This document shows, in pieces, positions 45,907 to 58,649 of a stretch of 64,000 nucleotides of DNA. The stretch comes from Dactylonectria macrodidyma (lineage: Eukaryota; Ascomycota; Sordariomycetes; Hypocreales; Nectriaceae): the NCBI GenBank assembly GCA_020744425.1, contig JAGMUV010000015.1, positions 124,001 to 188,000 on the forward strand, in the 5' to 3' direction. A program made the position numbers and the translations under genes. The stretch's first letter is position 1. Each line of letters begins with the position of its first letter. Under the pieces are notes generated by a model that was given only the letters and a program-made list of their open reading frames with translations, searched no databases and had not been told where the DNA came from.

Positions 45907-47336
45907 ATGGATCCGGACACACACGGCTCTCGGCAGGCCGCTGCGGCAACGCCTGTCCCCGGAAGCGGCCGCGAGACTCCCGCTGCAAGTGGCAACAACA
46001 GCACGCGTGCCGACTCCAGCTCGAGCTCCAGTCTCAGCTCCAATGCCAGCGTTGCAGACAACGCCGACGACAACGACGCTCTCTCTAACCCAAAGGCGGA
46101 CGAAATCCTTGCTGCGTGCAAATGGAGAGACATCGGCCGCCTCCGATCCTTAGCCGAAGGGAAAGGTGGCCTTCTCACAGACGCCTTACGCAGGCAGGCC
46201 TGTAAGTGTCCCTACCGCATGTGTGCCAACCACATTCTTACCTGATGCCGCATAGGGCCCTTACTTCTTGGCCTCGAGGTCCCATCCAGTAGCGGCAGCC
46301 ATGACGGCCTCGCCGCTGCAGGTGACCCCCCTGTTGACTGGAAAGACTTGCCGCGTCACAAGGATGAGGATCAAGTCCAACTTGACGTTAACAGGTCCTT
46401 CATCTACTACCCGAGCAGTAAGTGTCCAAGCTCACATCCCCCCTATCCACACAGAGAACCCCGTGTCTAACCTGTTCTGCAGACTTGTCTGAGTCCGAGC
46501 TAAACCAACGCAAGTCGGAATTGTCAGCCCTGATCAACGAGGTTCTCCGTCGTTATCCATACCTCTACTATTTCCAGGGCTACCATGACATCTGCCAGGT
46601 GTTTCTTTTGGTGCTAGAGCCGCAATGGAGAGCTCTCACTCTCGCCCGCCTCTCTGTCCTGAGGATACGCGACTTCATGCTTCCTAGCTTTGCGCCAACC
46701 ACTTCCCAGCTTCGGCTGCTGCCTGACATTATCAGCAATGCTGACCCAAAGCTGCGTCGGCATCTCGCCGGGATAGAGCCTTTCTACGCACTGGCAGGCA
46801 CTCTCACCATGTACGCCCACAACATCGAAGGTTATCAAGATATCGCTCGACTTTTCGATGTGTTCCTGGCCCGCGAGCCCGTCTTCAGTATCTATGTGTT
46901 TGCCCAGATAGTCCTCGACCGTCGTGAGGAGATTTTCGAGATCGACGAGCCCGACATGCTCCATGTCATTCTTGGCAAGGTGCCGGCTAAGATGGACTTG
47001 GACAGGCTCATCACTGACTCGTCCCGGCTTTTTGATAGCTATCCTCCCGAAACACTACCATATTGGAGACGAATTTCGAGCTCAAGTGCCTTAAAGACGG
47101 CTCGAGATGTCGAAGGATGCAGCAAGCAGACCATGGAGGAGGGTAGAGGCTTCTTCCAAAAGCAGATTAAGGATCTCCAGTGGGCAGAACTATGTGATCG
47201 ACTAAAGTGGACGCTCTGGGCGTACCGCCGCCCCGCAAGGGCAATCGGTGTAGCTGTCGCCGTTGGTGCCCTGGCATTCTATCTCCGCCGCAACCCAGCC
47301 ATCATCAGCCGGCTCTTTGGGCTCTTCTCTCGATAG
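45907..47336 (+). CDS. GYP8: TBC-domain Rab GTPase-activating protein, Gyp8/TBC1D20-like
   Basis: Exons 45907-46201, 46256-46417 and 46483-47336 give 436 residues. After a Ser-rich N-terminus (~65 residues) comes the TBC domain: RRQAWPLLLGLE (95-106) across the first junction, the arginine finger in LDVNRSF (Arg145) and the glutamine finger in YYFQGYHD (Gln184). Both catalytic residues of the dual-finger mechanism are present. A C-terminal hydrophobic stretch (~404-420) followed by Arg/Asn residues looks like a tail anchor, as in human TBC1D20 and yeast Gyp8, which act on Rab1/Ypt1-type GTPases in ER-Golgi traffic. The start at 45907 gives an acidic MDPDTHG. Convergent with VPS52, 259 bp between stop codons. 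Orthologue choice rests on the tail anchor and small size. Confidence 0.9.
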
Positions 47337-47595
47337 ACTTGTTTCGTTCACTTCCATAACAGCTGGGTTAGGCCCGCACCTGTATGACATAGAATCTGAT
47401 ACGATGTATAATTTTGTTGTTCGACGGATGGATTTCTGAAAAGGACACTCCGTCTAACTGTATAGATCCACCATCTTCGCCTAGGACGCCATACACATAG
47501 ACCTTCCATGATCACGCTCGAATCACACTCAAGACCACGAAATTATGTCGCCTTACATATCCCTTCATTGTCGCCCCTTGTCGTACACCCCATAA

Positions 47596-49710
47596 CTATG
47601 ATGACTCTTGAAATTGCGCCTTCAGTTCTTCGAAATGATCCTGCTGGTCCTCGGCCAGCTTCCCACTGGTATCACTGATGATGGTGAGTATAAGAGAGTA
47701 ATTGTTGTACAGAAATCTGCCGCTTTTGCGCTTATCGGAGCCAAACGCCTGGGCATAACGGGTTAGAAAAGCCTCGAGCTCGGTGCGCAAACGCCGCAGA
47801 CTAGCGACGACGGGTTCGTCGTCACCAGCGTCAGAGCTGAGGACGAGGAAGCCCTGGAGAAGCTGACCGAATCGCTGGGTGGCAACGTGAGGGGCAGCAG
47901 ACATCTTCGCCTGTTCAGAAGCGCGGGCAGGCTTCGTAGGAAGGGCGTTTGTCAGAGCGCGGACAGACTCGCAGTGACGATCCATGATGACCTGAAGGCG
48001 CGGCCAAAGAAGCATAGTTGTAGCATTGATATAGCCATCGCCGGCAGGAACCTTGCGGCGCTGCATCTCGAAGGCAAAATGTTGGTTGAGGCGGATGCAC
48101 AGAAGCAAGCCAAGCGCGTCATAGGTTTCGGCAACGAGCTGCTTGGAGAGAGTTCGGCCCAGTTCGAAGGTGGGCTCAAAGACGTAGTTGAAGTTCTTGG
48201 AGATCTGGCCGAATGAGAGGGCAGGAGAGAAGAAGGCAGCCATGAAGGTGTACTCGGCCGTGGCATTGTCGACCAGCGCCAGGTTGAAGTTGCGAAACAC
48301 CACCTCAAGATAGTGCGTAGTCTGGTCCTCCTCGGCAAGATACGAAGACATGGCAGCCTGATTCGATGTCTTGAGTAGATCAATCCTACGCCCGAGGTTG
48401 AAGGCGTCATGGGGTGGTCCTGGTATCCGCGAGCTAGAGAGAACTGTCGACTTACGATTTGTGTCCTCGTGGCCGAGCGCATCGTTCTTGTCCAGAATAT
48501 GTAGCTTAATCTTACCCAGGGCTTTCTCGTAACGGGTAAACTGGTTGATGTAGTACCACCGCATGGTGTTCATGTAGGCCAAAGCGATCTCGTTGGCGAG
48601 CTGGGCATGGTGTTTGTGGAGAAACAAGAAGAGATCCTTGTACTTGAGGAAGCTTTGTTGCTGAATGATTTGGGCGTTAATGTGAGGAGACCGCAAAGCT
48701 TTGATCTGGGCCACAAGAAAGTCGCGAATACGCTCAATGGCCTAGACGAAACAAATGAGTCAGAGAGGGGGATCCATTATGGTCAGAGACGTCCATACTT
48801 TTAGTGTCAGCTTCTCAAGCAGTGGTCCAAGATCTTTGGATGCGTGGCTCTGTTCAGCACCAGCCTTTTTCTTGAACGAGCTTGCTCTTCGGTCCAGCTC
48901 AGAGAGCATCTTAGCCCATGTGTCGTCGATGTGCCCTTCCGAAATCTTAGATATAACCTCGGGTGGCAGACTAAGTTCTTCGACCAATGGCCCTAGTGCT
49001 TTCTCGACCTCTTTGCGATTTTCGAGTCTCTTGCTCAGTGCTGTCGATCGAGCTTGAAGGGATTCGATGTCGGATGATACTGTAGCGAGGTCGTTGCGGA
49101 AGCTCGTCAAGTTGTTCTCGACCGAGTTGAGCACATCGTCACATGCTGATATTGATCGATGGAGGTCTTCAAGCTTCATCCGTTCTAATTCACCTGCACA
49201 CGTGCCGTTAACGATCAGATAATTAGTTTGTGTGTGATTACACCTACTCTCTTCCACAGTTTGCGGCCTCCGATTGCTGGCCACGGTCGTCTCAGGGGGT
49301 TGTGATGCCGCCAGCTCCCTCAGGGACAGTCCACCAAATTCAGCGTCGAAGTCAAGATCATCTTCGCTAATAGAAATCTTCTTCTTCTCCGAGAGTATAT
49401 CCGAGTCTGTGCTACTCGCTAGCAGTGCCTCCAACACCTCCCGAGAATCGGGTGCGGGACCAGCTGTAGATGACTGCTTCAGCCCGGAGCCATTGGGCTT
49501 GCGCGACGGGAGCAGGGACGAGGCGGAGTCATTCGATACCAGGGAGAGAGAGGAGCTTCGAGGGGATTGACCTGCACGCTGAGATGTGACGTAGGGGCTG
49601 AGGGCGCTGGAAGTCCTCCGCGGAAGCGGCGAATATGGTCGGTTTGATGGCAGAGGTGTGGAGGGACCGGGGGCGCTGGCCTGCCCTCCGGCCAGTCGGT
49701 CGAGCCACAT
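47596..49710 (-). CDS. VPS52: GARP complex subunit Vps52 (Sac2 family)
   Basis: Exons (complement) 49710-49248, 49193-48799 and 48741-47596 give 667 residues. The N-terminal ~150 residues are Ser/Pro-rich. A coiled-coil region follows (ELERMKLEDLHRSISACDDVL and NSVENNLTSFRNDLATV), then the Vps52/Sac2 core with IQQQSFLKYKDLFLFLHKHH and YMNTMRWYYINQFTRYEKAL, both strongly conserved in the family. Vps52 with Vps51, 53 and 54 tethers endosome-derived vesicles at the trans-Golgi. The 54-bp first intron (49247-49194) is stop-free and in frame, so unspliced mRNA would encode 18 extra residues; splicing is preferred because it has a good GTAGGT donor, a CTAAT branch-like site and CAG end, and because it restores the coiled coil. 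Start at 49710 is the first ATG in frame (MWLDRLAGG). Confidence 0.92.
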
Positions 49711-51028
49711 GGCGGCGGAAGGGAGGGCGAGGATGAGGCAGGTATAGGATCAGATATTGACAGAGAAGCGCAATCGTTTATTTCATCATCAGCGGTGAGT
49801 TCTTGGGACAGTGGGTGGACGGACAAGGACGAGATGGCACGCGAGGCTGGCTAGGTGCGATGGACAGTGAGCTTGCAGCCAGCTTGCAAGCAAGGCTGTG
49901 GAGGCTCGGTGTGAGACGGTGTAGTTGGAGCATGTGATTGGACAGCGATTCGGTGAGCAACGGCTCGCCTCCTGGGATGTGGTCTGTGGCTTGAGCAGAG
50001 TGGGACGTTCAGAGAGGGAAATGCGCCACAGGAGCTAGAGCTGCACCGCCTTAACTACCCCGCCGCACACACAAAAGATAATCAGCCGCTAATACCACCT
50101 CACCCAAGCTCCCAAGTTCATCTGGTTTGTGGGCGCTGCGGATGATGCTGCACGCCTGGCGCTGGAGCTGTGTTGTCGCGGCAATGGATGGATTTTCTCG
50201 GAACTGCAACGCGCAAGGATGCAAGCTGCAACACATGATACCCCCCGCGCAACGGGAAATAGCCATTCATCGGGCAGCGAGACAAGACAAGGATCGGAGG
50301 CAGGCGCCTGACATGTAATGATGGAGGCCGCACAGCAAGTAGAATGTGTGCGATGTTAGTAGATTACGCGTTTAGGGACTGTTTGTTGAATGCATCCAGC
50401 CTGCAATTATTACAACACAACATGAGGAGGATTCATGATTGTGTGGGATGGCAAAAAACATCATTAAAGTTGATGCCCTGCCAGGCTTCGCATCAAACCA
50501 AGGTTGCCGGCCAAGGGATGACCCCGCCCTCTCTCAGTGGTCCGCCACTTGCTGAATTGGCCCGCCTACCCGCCCACAGCTGGCCCAACCTAGTTCCATG
50601 ACCCAAGAGCATAGCAATAGTGGGCGATTCTAGGCAGATGAGCATGCTGGCGCGGCGTTGGAACGCCCTGAAGTGCCCCCTACGGCGTCTTGTGTGAATT
50701 TGACCCCTCCAGCGCCCCCTCCAACAACCCCTCTGTGCCCTGGAAGCAACACCAACGGGGCATCAGACGAGTCCGCTAAACAGTGGGTGTCCACTGCAAT
50801 ACTCGGTGACACCCAATCACAGCACTGAGAAAAAAATTCCGTCGAGGGCCTCCTCCCACCTCTATTAGCCCCCCCTCCGTCCTCCTCCTCCCGAGTCGGG
50901 CTCTTTTCTTTCTTCTCCTCTCCATCCCACTCCAGCACCTCTCCAGCGTTTTTTTCGGTGCCTTCCAGCTCTCCATCCTCTCTCTCTCTCCTCCTTCAGG
51001 ACCTCGATTTCTTGTCAATACCATCACC
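49711..51028. other. divergent promoter region, VPS52 / eIF5A
   Basis: 1.3 kb with no supportable gene. The right part is strongly C/T-rich (50850-51000), typical of a highly expressed fungal gene's leader, before the eIF5A start. Confidence 0.6.
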
Positions 51029-51949
51029 ATGGCGGAAGAGGTGAGTTCCTTATCCCCCGCCCGCGCGCGCACCCTGCCCTTGCGTCCATTTTTCGACTCA
51101 ATTCACCCCGCAATGTGACTCGTGCCCCACGGTCCGGAGCTGCCCTCGATGCTGCCTCAGGTGCTGCTTTGATGCTTCACCAGCCATCAACAAGCCATCG
51201 CTAGCGGGCGCTCCTCCATTGCTACTGTCTTCATCACCTCCACGCTGAGCTCTTGCTAATTGCCTCGTTTTTTTTTCTTCCGCAGCATGATGTCACCTTC
51301 GAGTCGGCCGACGCCGGTGCCTCGCTCACCTACCCTATGCAGTGCTCTGCTCTGCGTAAGAACGGTTTCGTCGTGATCAAGTCCCGCCCGTGCAAGATCG
51401 TCGACATGTCCACCTCCAAGACTGGCAAGCACGGTCACGCCAAGGTCCATCTTGTCGCTATCGACATTTTCACCGGCAAGAAGTACGAGGATCTCTCTCC
51501 CTCCACCCACAACATGGACGTCCCCAATGTCTCTCGTCGCGAGTACCAGCTTGTGAGTGAACCCTTGCCCCGCTCCACAGGGGCGAACCCAGCAATTCCC
51601 CCTCCTCGCCGCCCCCAAACTTAGCAACTAACACGTGCCCAGCTGGACATCTCTGACGACGGTTTCCTCTCCCTCATGAACGATGATGGTGACACCAAGG
51701 ACGATGTCCGCATGCCCGATGGTGAGATTGGTGAGAAGATTAACAAGCTGTTCAAGGAGGATGAGAAGGACACCAGTAAGTTGCTACCCCACAAGCTCTA
51801 CTAAGCTTTGTCGACGGATACCAAACCACCAGCATCACCAACCTTGATGTGAAATTTGCTTCTAACACACTGTTGCAGACGTTGTCATTCTCACCTCCAT
51901 GGGTGAGGAGGCTGCCGTTGAGGCCAAGGAGGCTCCCCGCCAGGGTTAA
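51029..51949 (+). CDS. translation factor eIF5A (hypusine-containing)
   Basis: Exons 51029-51040, 51286-51552, 51643-51775 and 51879-51949 give 160 residues. The hypusination loop [14 protein letters not shown] is intact, with the modified lysine at Lys52. eIF5A relieves ribosome stalling (for example on proline runs) and aids elongation and termination in the cytosol. The first exon holds only four codons (MAEE) and the first intron is 245 bp, long for this window; such a short first exon with a long first intron is common in strongly expressed fungal genes. The N-terminal KOW/SH3-like and C-terminal OB domains are complete, ending EAPRQG. Confidence 0.97.
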
Positions 51950-52770
51950 ATGCCGTTCCTTGGTGACGCATCCGACTTGCATTGACCCTGGCCTCTCGGA
52001 AACCCTTTGCAACAATGGGTTTTGCGTGAGGGATCGCTTTTGTTTTGATGAATTATTGACACATCAAATATCCATGGGTCATAAGTTGGGCATCGCGCTG
52101 AAGGACCTTTATCTGGACAGGATTGTCTGCTGGTTATGACACTCGGCAATCCGAAGCGCCCAAGCTACGGCTTCAGTTTTTCCTTTGTCTTACCCACCTG
52201 CTGCAAATGTCTTCATGTCACGATATTCGTAGCGGCAAAATCACGAGAGAAAAAAAAAAGGGAGAGCTTTGGAGTTGACAGAATCTGTCCGATAGAGGGC
52301 CATTAAACCTTTACGGAATTTGTTTCTCACATGCGCAATCGTGACATGCATCTTTTGACTGTCCACCAGGCACTAGTTCGGTAAATGGATCTCGATAATT
52401 ATAGGAGTGGCCCGTTCCCTCAATGTTCATCAACACTGATAAGCGAAAATGTAGTTGGTTTGATGGCTCAGGGTAATAGTCGAGATTAGATTAGATCTGT
52501 AACTGGGGGTATTTTCAAGCGACTGAGAGGGTGCATGAACATTCGCATCGCCATCTCATCTCAGTCTTTAAGGTGCTCTTCAGGTACTTGGCGGTTGAGA
52601 CCTCACAGCGTTGGGTTGGCGTAAAGGGCGGTCACAGGTGAACTCTGTGCTGCCAGTTTTTCCCCGTCAACCAAACCACATCAAAACGAATCAAACCCGT
52701 CCACGGCAGATCATATCCCTGCAGACAACCGTTTGCGCCATTCGTGTCATGTCAAGTCTGGCTTTGACGA
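51950..52770. other. intergenic, no gene seen
   Basis: 3' UTR of eIF5A and upstream region of RRN7, both on +. Short frames only. Confidence 0.6.
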
Positions 52771-54647
52771 ATGATGGATGAGCGTCGAGAGCTTCGCAAG
52801 TTCCCTCAGGGCGAGAGATGCCAAGAATGTGGTGCGAAAAAATGGTATCTCGAGAACGGTCTCCGATTTTGCTCCAACGGCCACCAGGTAGAGGTGCGTG
52901 CAAGTCATTGCTGCGGTTGGCCAGCTGTCCCCTTGGTGAGCGTGACGTTTGTTTACAGCTTCCTTAGGGGTTTGTGCAATACGACAACGGCGATGAGGAG
53001 GACGCAGGAAAACGAGGCGCCGTCGCCAAACGCGAGAAGGAAATCAAGGACAGAGAGCTCCGCCATCTCACTGGCCAAGCGGGCAGGGATCTCTACCTCG
53101 AGTGTCTTCAGCTGATCCTTAGAAATCAGCTGGCATGGCTCGTCGGCTCAAAGGGCCACAGGGAAGAGCTTGAGACGGTGGCTCGAGACCTCTGGGATCT
53201 TCGCACTCGGGGCTCTAGTAGCCTCGTCACTGAGGATACTCCCCAAGAAGGCGGCCTAGAGATGTTTAGCTCCCAACCTGCAACAGAGGAGCTAGTCAAA
53301 GGAGTTGACAACACAAAATCAAGGGCACAGAGCTGGGATCCCAGCCGGGGTCCAGAATGGCCCATGCCAAAGATGCTTGAGACTCTAGCTATATGTTATC
53401 TAAGCTGTGTCCTTCTCAGAATTCCGACTGGAATTGGAGAACTCTGCATCTGGGTCAATGGCGGATCTATGTCATACAAAAGAGCAGTGAGCATGATTTA
53501 TTTTCTGCTTTCTCGGATACCTTGCTAACAACACCCTCAGTATTATGACCTGCCTCAGGAGATGCAAGACAGATTGCCTTCAGCGTATACAAGAGCACTG
53601 AAGCTCCCTCTCCGTGCCCCTCTTCAGGGAGTCAATCTCCATTACACCGTCATGAATATGGCCCTCTCATACTATCACAACTATGGGATGCTCTTCCCCG
53701 CCATCAGCGACACGCCGATTCTGACCACATATACAAAACTACTAGCTCTACCAGGTCAGTCTTAGTTTTCCATGATTTCCACTTGGCTAATATTCTCGAA
53801 GTCGAGGCAGTCGTAATAGCGCGAAGCATCATTTCTGTTATGAATCTGGGCTTTCAGATGCCTATACACAAATCTCGACTATTCATCATCGACTACCCAG
53901 AGATCTTACTAGTTTCTGTTGCTGTAGTAGCGACAAAACTAGCATTGCCCTTTGGAGATGGTCCCCAATTCCCCAGGATATCTGGCGTTGATGAAGACCT
54001 TCGATTTGACTGGGACATATGGCGAGATGAGATGGATGAGGCTGACGATCTGCTGGCACCCCACAACGAACCGAGTTTTGAAAAAGTAACCGCGGATCAA
54101 GTCACTTCAATGACACCAGAGCAACTTGAAAAATTCTTTGCACACATCGCAAGTCAAATCGACAAGAAGAGTGAGTGACTCATAAGGCGAAGCCCACCAC
54201 TGATCATGAATTGACAAGTATAGATGATAATGCGATTTCAAGGTTCTTCCCCTCGGAGGACGCGCCTCCGCTCGAACCTCCACGACACGAAAGCACGGAA
54301 AATGAAATAGATGACCGAATCAGGAGGATATTGAGTGTGACTGTTAAAGTGGATGAAGGTGACTTGAGTTCGGGAGACGAGGATGCGTCTAAACGCGAAT
54401 CCACATACGACGCCTTTCGGGCGGTTGAGGATCTCACGGACACTGCACGAGACTTTTATGCTACAGCTGGTAAGGTTTTCCCATGTCGATCCCTCACATC
54501 TATGGTAATTGACATAACATCAAAGCACGTATGGCTGGCCTGTCATTGCATGAGACGGTCCGCGCAGTGTACATGCTGGAGCAAAGAATACTCGCCTGGC
54601 AAGGTGAGAGGAGGAAGATGGAAAGGGCAGAGATTATACCTGAGTGA
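52771..54647 (+). CDS. RRN7: RNA polymerase I core factor subunit Rrn7 (TAF1B-like)
   Basis: Exons 52771-52893, 52968-53486, 53541-53754, 53802-54170, 54224-54469 and 54526-54647 give 530 residues. The N-terminal zinc ribbon has Cys17, Cys20, Cys34 and His38 (CQEC...CSNGHQVEGFVQYD), which is the RRN7/TAF1B signature. The middle holds TFIIB-like cyclin folds (WPMPKMLETLAICYLSCVLL). The C-terminal third is acidic and variable. Rrn7 is the TFIIB-like subunit of core factor (Rrn6-Rrn7-Rrn11) that recruits Pol I to rDNA promoters in the nucleolus. ATG codons at 52771 and 52774 are adjacent; the first is taken. At the exon 1 donor GTAGAG and GTGCGT compete; GTGCGT keeps the conserved HQVEGFVQ. Every junction keeps frame. 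Confidence 0.9.
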
Positions 54648-54821
54648 AAAACATGGACTCCATATTCCCCCCCAAGCATGATCAATTACCTGCAGTAAAT
54701 ATTCGGCATTTGTCTAGTACGATTCCGATGATTCACTCGCCTCGCCAAGACCATCCTCCAACAACGCAACACACACAGGTCCGGATTAGGCACTGTGGTG
54801 TGGAGAGCGATTTTGGTGCGC

Positions 54822-54829
54822 CACGTGAC
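54822..54829 (+). promoter_or_regulatory. CACGTGAC (Cbf1-type E-box) upstream of ubiquitin-eL40
   Basis: CACGTGAC lies ~120 bp upstream of the start-codon exon. Together with CCCTAGGGTT at 54841-54850 it recalls the Cbf1 plus Tbf1 pair known upstream of ribosomal protein genes in Candida and thought ancestral in ascomycetes. Binding is inferred from short matches. Confidence 0.4.
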
Positions 54830-54840
54830 CCAGCTCCTGA

Positions 54841-54850
54841 CCCTAGGGTT
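54841..54850 (-). promoter_or_regulatory. AACCCTAGGG, Tbf1-like (telomere-repeat-like) motif
   Basis: The complement reads AACCCTAGGG, close to the AACCCTAA core of Tbf1/telomere-repeat sites. It lies 12 bp past the CACGTGAC box and ~95 bp before the start-codon exon of the ubiquitin-eL40 gene. Confidence 0.35.
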
Positions 54851-54942
54851 TCCTTTCGGTAGAACATTGCGCCCCACCAATATTGCACGCAGAATCGGCT
54901 TCTCCAAACTTCACATCGTCAGCGTCACAAAAATCAGTCAAG

Positions 54943-55614
<672 letters not shown>

Positions 55615-56555
55615 ACGATTCTCTCCATGGATGCGGCGTCTGGGTTTTTGGCATTCTGGGGTCGGTGGCAAGGACAGAGGAGCTTCTTTGTTCACGAGTC
55701 TGGTTGTTTTTTCAGTAGCATTTGCAGCTCAGGCAGTACATTCTATATGATGCCATGAAGATGTGTCGATGGTCACTCAGGCTCGATCCCCTAAAAAGAA
55801 AAATACCTTCAAGCCTCCGATTACGAACATTTGCAACGAATATTATGCTGTCATGTTGTGTCGCGTGTGGGGTGGGAATTGTAATGTTGTTCAAGGGCAA
55901 GCGTTGGTGGATCTACGAACTCGTGCGACAGCTCAATAATAACCTCCCACTGCGTTACATGAGAGTTGACCTGACGGATGATCCAATTAGAATTGTTCGC
56001 ATATATCCAGAGACTGAACTCAATCAATGGCGATCCCAAACCGTTCTGTTTCTCAACCAATATCGAAGGTCGTTTTTTGATTGGGAGTCTGCATCCCAGC
56101 CAGGCGCCAATGTCCAAGAGGTCGCTTGACATTGTGAGAGTAGCAGGGCATTTTGGGAGCAATAAAGAAAAGAAAAGAAATCCACATAAATTAAATTCTC
56201 AAGATGTCTCCTTTTTGGTGAATAGATCAATCACTTTGGGTGGTAACTTTAGGTGTTCAAGCTGTGCATTCCAGAACGGGGAGAGGCTCACTTAGCGCAA
56301 TGAGCAGCACTTCATTATGATGAGGCTCAAAGAGCGGGTCCTCTAACAACGGGAAAACCCCGGGCCCATGTAACACTGACACGCTTGCACGCTCCCCAAT
56401 TACGACTCCAACGGCCAGACTGTCACCAAGCTGACAAGCGCAACGTTTCGACCCTAGCCAGCAACACCAGCAAAAGCTATCTACACGGCAATCCAAGCCC
56501 CCGATCTACGACCGCCTCAACAATCGTACACACGTCAGAGAGCTTGCGATCTACA
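55615..56555. other. intergenic, no gene seen
   Basis: 3' region of the ubiquitin-eL40 gene and promoter of the second Yip1 gene. A 135-codon frame at 55722 lacks any recognised feature; I do not call it. Confidence 0.55.
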
Positions 56556-57595
56556 ATGGCGGGATCCGGATACGACGCCGTCGTCGACGTCGACGATGAG
56601 GTACGGCCTGTCGTGCCCCTCCAGCTCAGGAGCTTCAGCTCAAGGAGCTCGAGGAAGCTCCATCTCCAACGCACAATCTCTTTGTCATTTTTGTCTTAGC
56701 CCATGCTAACTAATCCCGTCCATCAACAGGGCGATCTTGGCCACACGGATCTCCAAGAAGACCTCGAATTCCATACGTCCAACTTCAACGACTCGACGCC
56801 AGGCAGCCGCAAACCCCCTTCGGGTGGCCTTCCCCCGCCGGTCACAGCCTCGGGCTCCGGATCCTCGAAGCGCTTCCTCTGGTCCATGTCCTTCTACGCG
56901 CAGTTCTTCGATGTCGACACCTCAGCCGTGCTGTCGCGTTGCTGGGCCGCGCTGTTCCCCCGCGCCAACTTTCTCGATGTGCTCGAGGGCAACCCCGACT
57001 TGTACGGACCGTTTTGGATCGCCACGACGGTCATCCTGATACTGTTCTTGGGTGGCACCATCAGCCAGTACCTGGCGTCGACGGGCAAGGCGCCGTTCCT
57101 CTATGACTTCAAGCTATTGAGCGGTATGTCCCCTTGATGACCTCCCTCGCTACCACCTCCTTTTGTACTAACCGGTGTCATTGTACAGGCGCCGCTGGGC
57201 TCATCTACGGCTACACTCTCTTCATCCCCATGGCCCTGTTTCTGGCCCTCCGCTACTTCGGCAGTGAGTCGGCCAACTTGCTCGAGTGTTGGGCCCTGTA
57301 CGGCTACTCCAACCTCATCTGGATCCCCGTCGCCCTCACCAGCTCCTCGCCCATCTCCATCCTCAACTGGGTCTTCGTCGCCGTCGGCTTCGCCATGTCC
57401 GTCGCATTCCTCCTGCGAAACCTATATCCTGTGCTTAGCGCCACCGACCGCCAGGTCAGCAAGATCCTGCTCGTCGTCGTCATCGTCCTGCACGCTGGAC
57501 TCTCCCTCGCCATCAAGATCCTCTTCTTCGCGCACGGCAGCCCCGTTTCCAGCACGCCCGAGGACGGCGGTGATGACAAGAAGGGCAGCTTCTAG
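56556..57595 (+). CDS. Yip1-domain Golgi membrane protein, YIPF1/2-like
   Basis: Exons 56556-56600, 56730-57123 and 57189-57595 give 281 residues. A short acidic N-terminus (MAGSGYDAVVDVDDE) and a Pro/Ser-rich linker precede SFYAQFFDVDTSAVLSRCW, then NPDLYGPFWIATTVILILF, the D-L-Y-G-P-F-W motif of the Yip1 domain, and about five membrane helices. A short charged tail (DGGDDKKGSF) closes the protein. The QFFDVDT..V plus DLYGPFW pattern is typical of the YIPF1/YIPF2 branch, Golgi proteins that interact with Rab GTPases. It is distinct from the YIPF6-like gene at 1226; the two share only the family fold. Convergent with the rhodanese gene, 316 bp between stop codons. Confidence 0.9.
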
Positions 57596-57911
57596 TCGGA
57601 TAGTGTTTTAAGAGAAGGAATTGGATTCAGGAAATCAAGAGGGGTCCATCGGTTCGGACCGCAATGTACAAGAGTGGCTGCTTTGTACTTTGCCTGCGGG
57701 CATGAGTGGACTAGGACAAGCCCACGGAAAGGGAAACATGATATTTCAGTGCTGTATTCTGTACAATAGACAAAGGTAGCGAATTCATCCATATTTATGG
57801 GCTTGCTTTTGAGACGCTCATTTCATCATGGCTTTGTGATCATGGATCGCATGCAACCGGTGTATGCATACTCTCGTCAGAATATCCCAATCAACGTCCC
57901 GCGCAACCCCG
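57596..57911. other. convergent intergenic region
   Basis: Holds the 3' ends of the Yip1 and rhodanese genes. Nothing else is seen. Confidence 0.6.
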
Positions 57912-58649
57912 TCACTCAGGAACCTCCTTTTTCGGGCCGCCAACCTTCTCAACGGGCCCTTGCTGGCGCTCCCAGTCAAGCCAGCTTCCGGGGTACTCGC
58001 CGACTCTGGCCCAGCCGGCGTCGAGGGCGAGGGTGGCGGCGGCACGAGCGCGGACGCCGGCCTTGCAGTAAAAGAGCAACTCAACGTCCTTGGGGGGACG
58101 GTCGTAGCCGTAGAGCGTTTCGAAGTCCTCGGCCGAAATGTGGAAGCTCTGGACGGCGGAGGTGATGGGGATGTTGATGGCGCCGGGGATCTGGCCGGTG
58201 TGCAAGACCTCGGAGGGCTCGCGGACGTCTATTTGTGGTCGCGGCCGTTAGCAGCAGCTCTAGCCATAGGAGGGGGGGGGGCTATGCGGCACAATGAATG
58301 CCGCGTGCCATTGGAGATCAATATCTCGATTCCCGAGTCTTGGCGAGCCCGGCAGTTCAAGTCATGGCATACCGACAATGACAATCTCCTTCGTCGGCTT
58401 CTCAACCAGCGCCTTCAGCTCGTCAAAATTCCACAGCCGACTGCCGGGTACGAGATCGTCCTTGGAGACCGAGTACCAGCGGCGCAGGCCAGCGGCAGGC
58501 GCTAGAAGACGCGGTGGCAGCAGCTTCGCGCCGGGACGTAATGTGAGGGTTCGGGCAGTGGCGAATGCGGGCACCGCGGGGCGGAGGGCGGCCGAGCCGG
58601 AGATGGAGGCGGCGCGCAGTGCGGCCGCCAGGGGGCGACGAGATGCCAT
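57912..58649 (-). CDS. mitochondrial single-domain rhodanese-like sulfurtransferase
   Basis: Exons (complement) 58649-58373 and 58228-57912 give 197 residues. The first ~60 residues are rich in Ala, Arg, Ser and Leu without acidic residues, a strong mitochondrial presequence. The rhodanese domain follows: LWNFDELKALV, DVREPSEVLHTGQIPGAINIP and the active loop CKAGVR with catalytic Cys147. It ends with the GWARVGEYPGSWLDWE segment. Similar to fungal and plant single-domain rhodaneses and to human TSTD1-type proteins, which move sulfane sulfur; the physiological acceptor is unknown. The 144-bp intron splits the Asp codon of DVRE and holds a 10-nt G/C homopolymer (58272-58281). Confidence 0.88.

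Noticed and set aside
55722..56129. 135-codon + frame downstream of ubiquitin-eL40
   Set aside because: No recognisable domain, overlapped by equal frames on the other strand, and no splice or context support.
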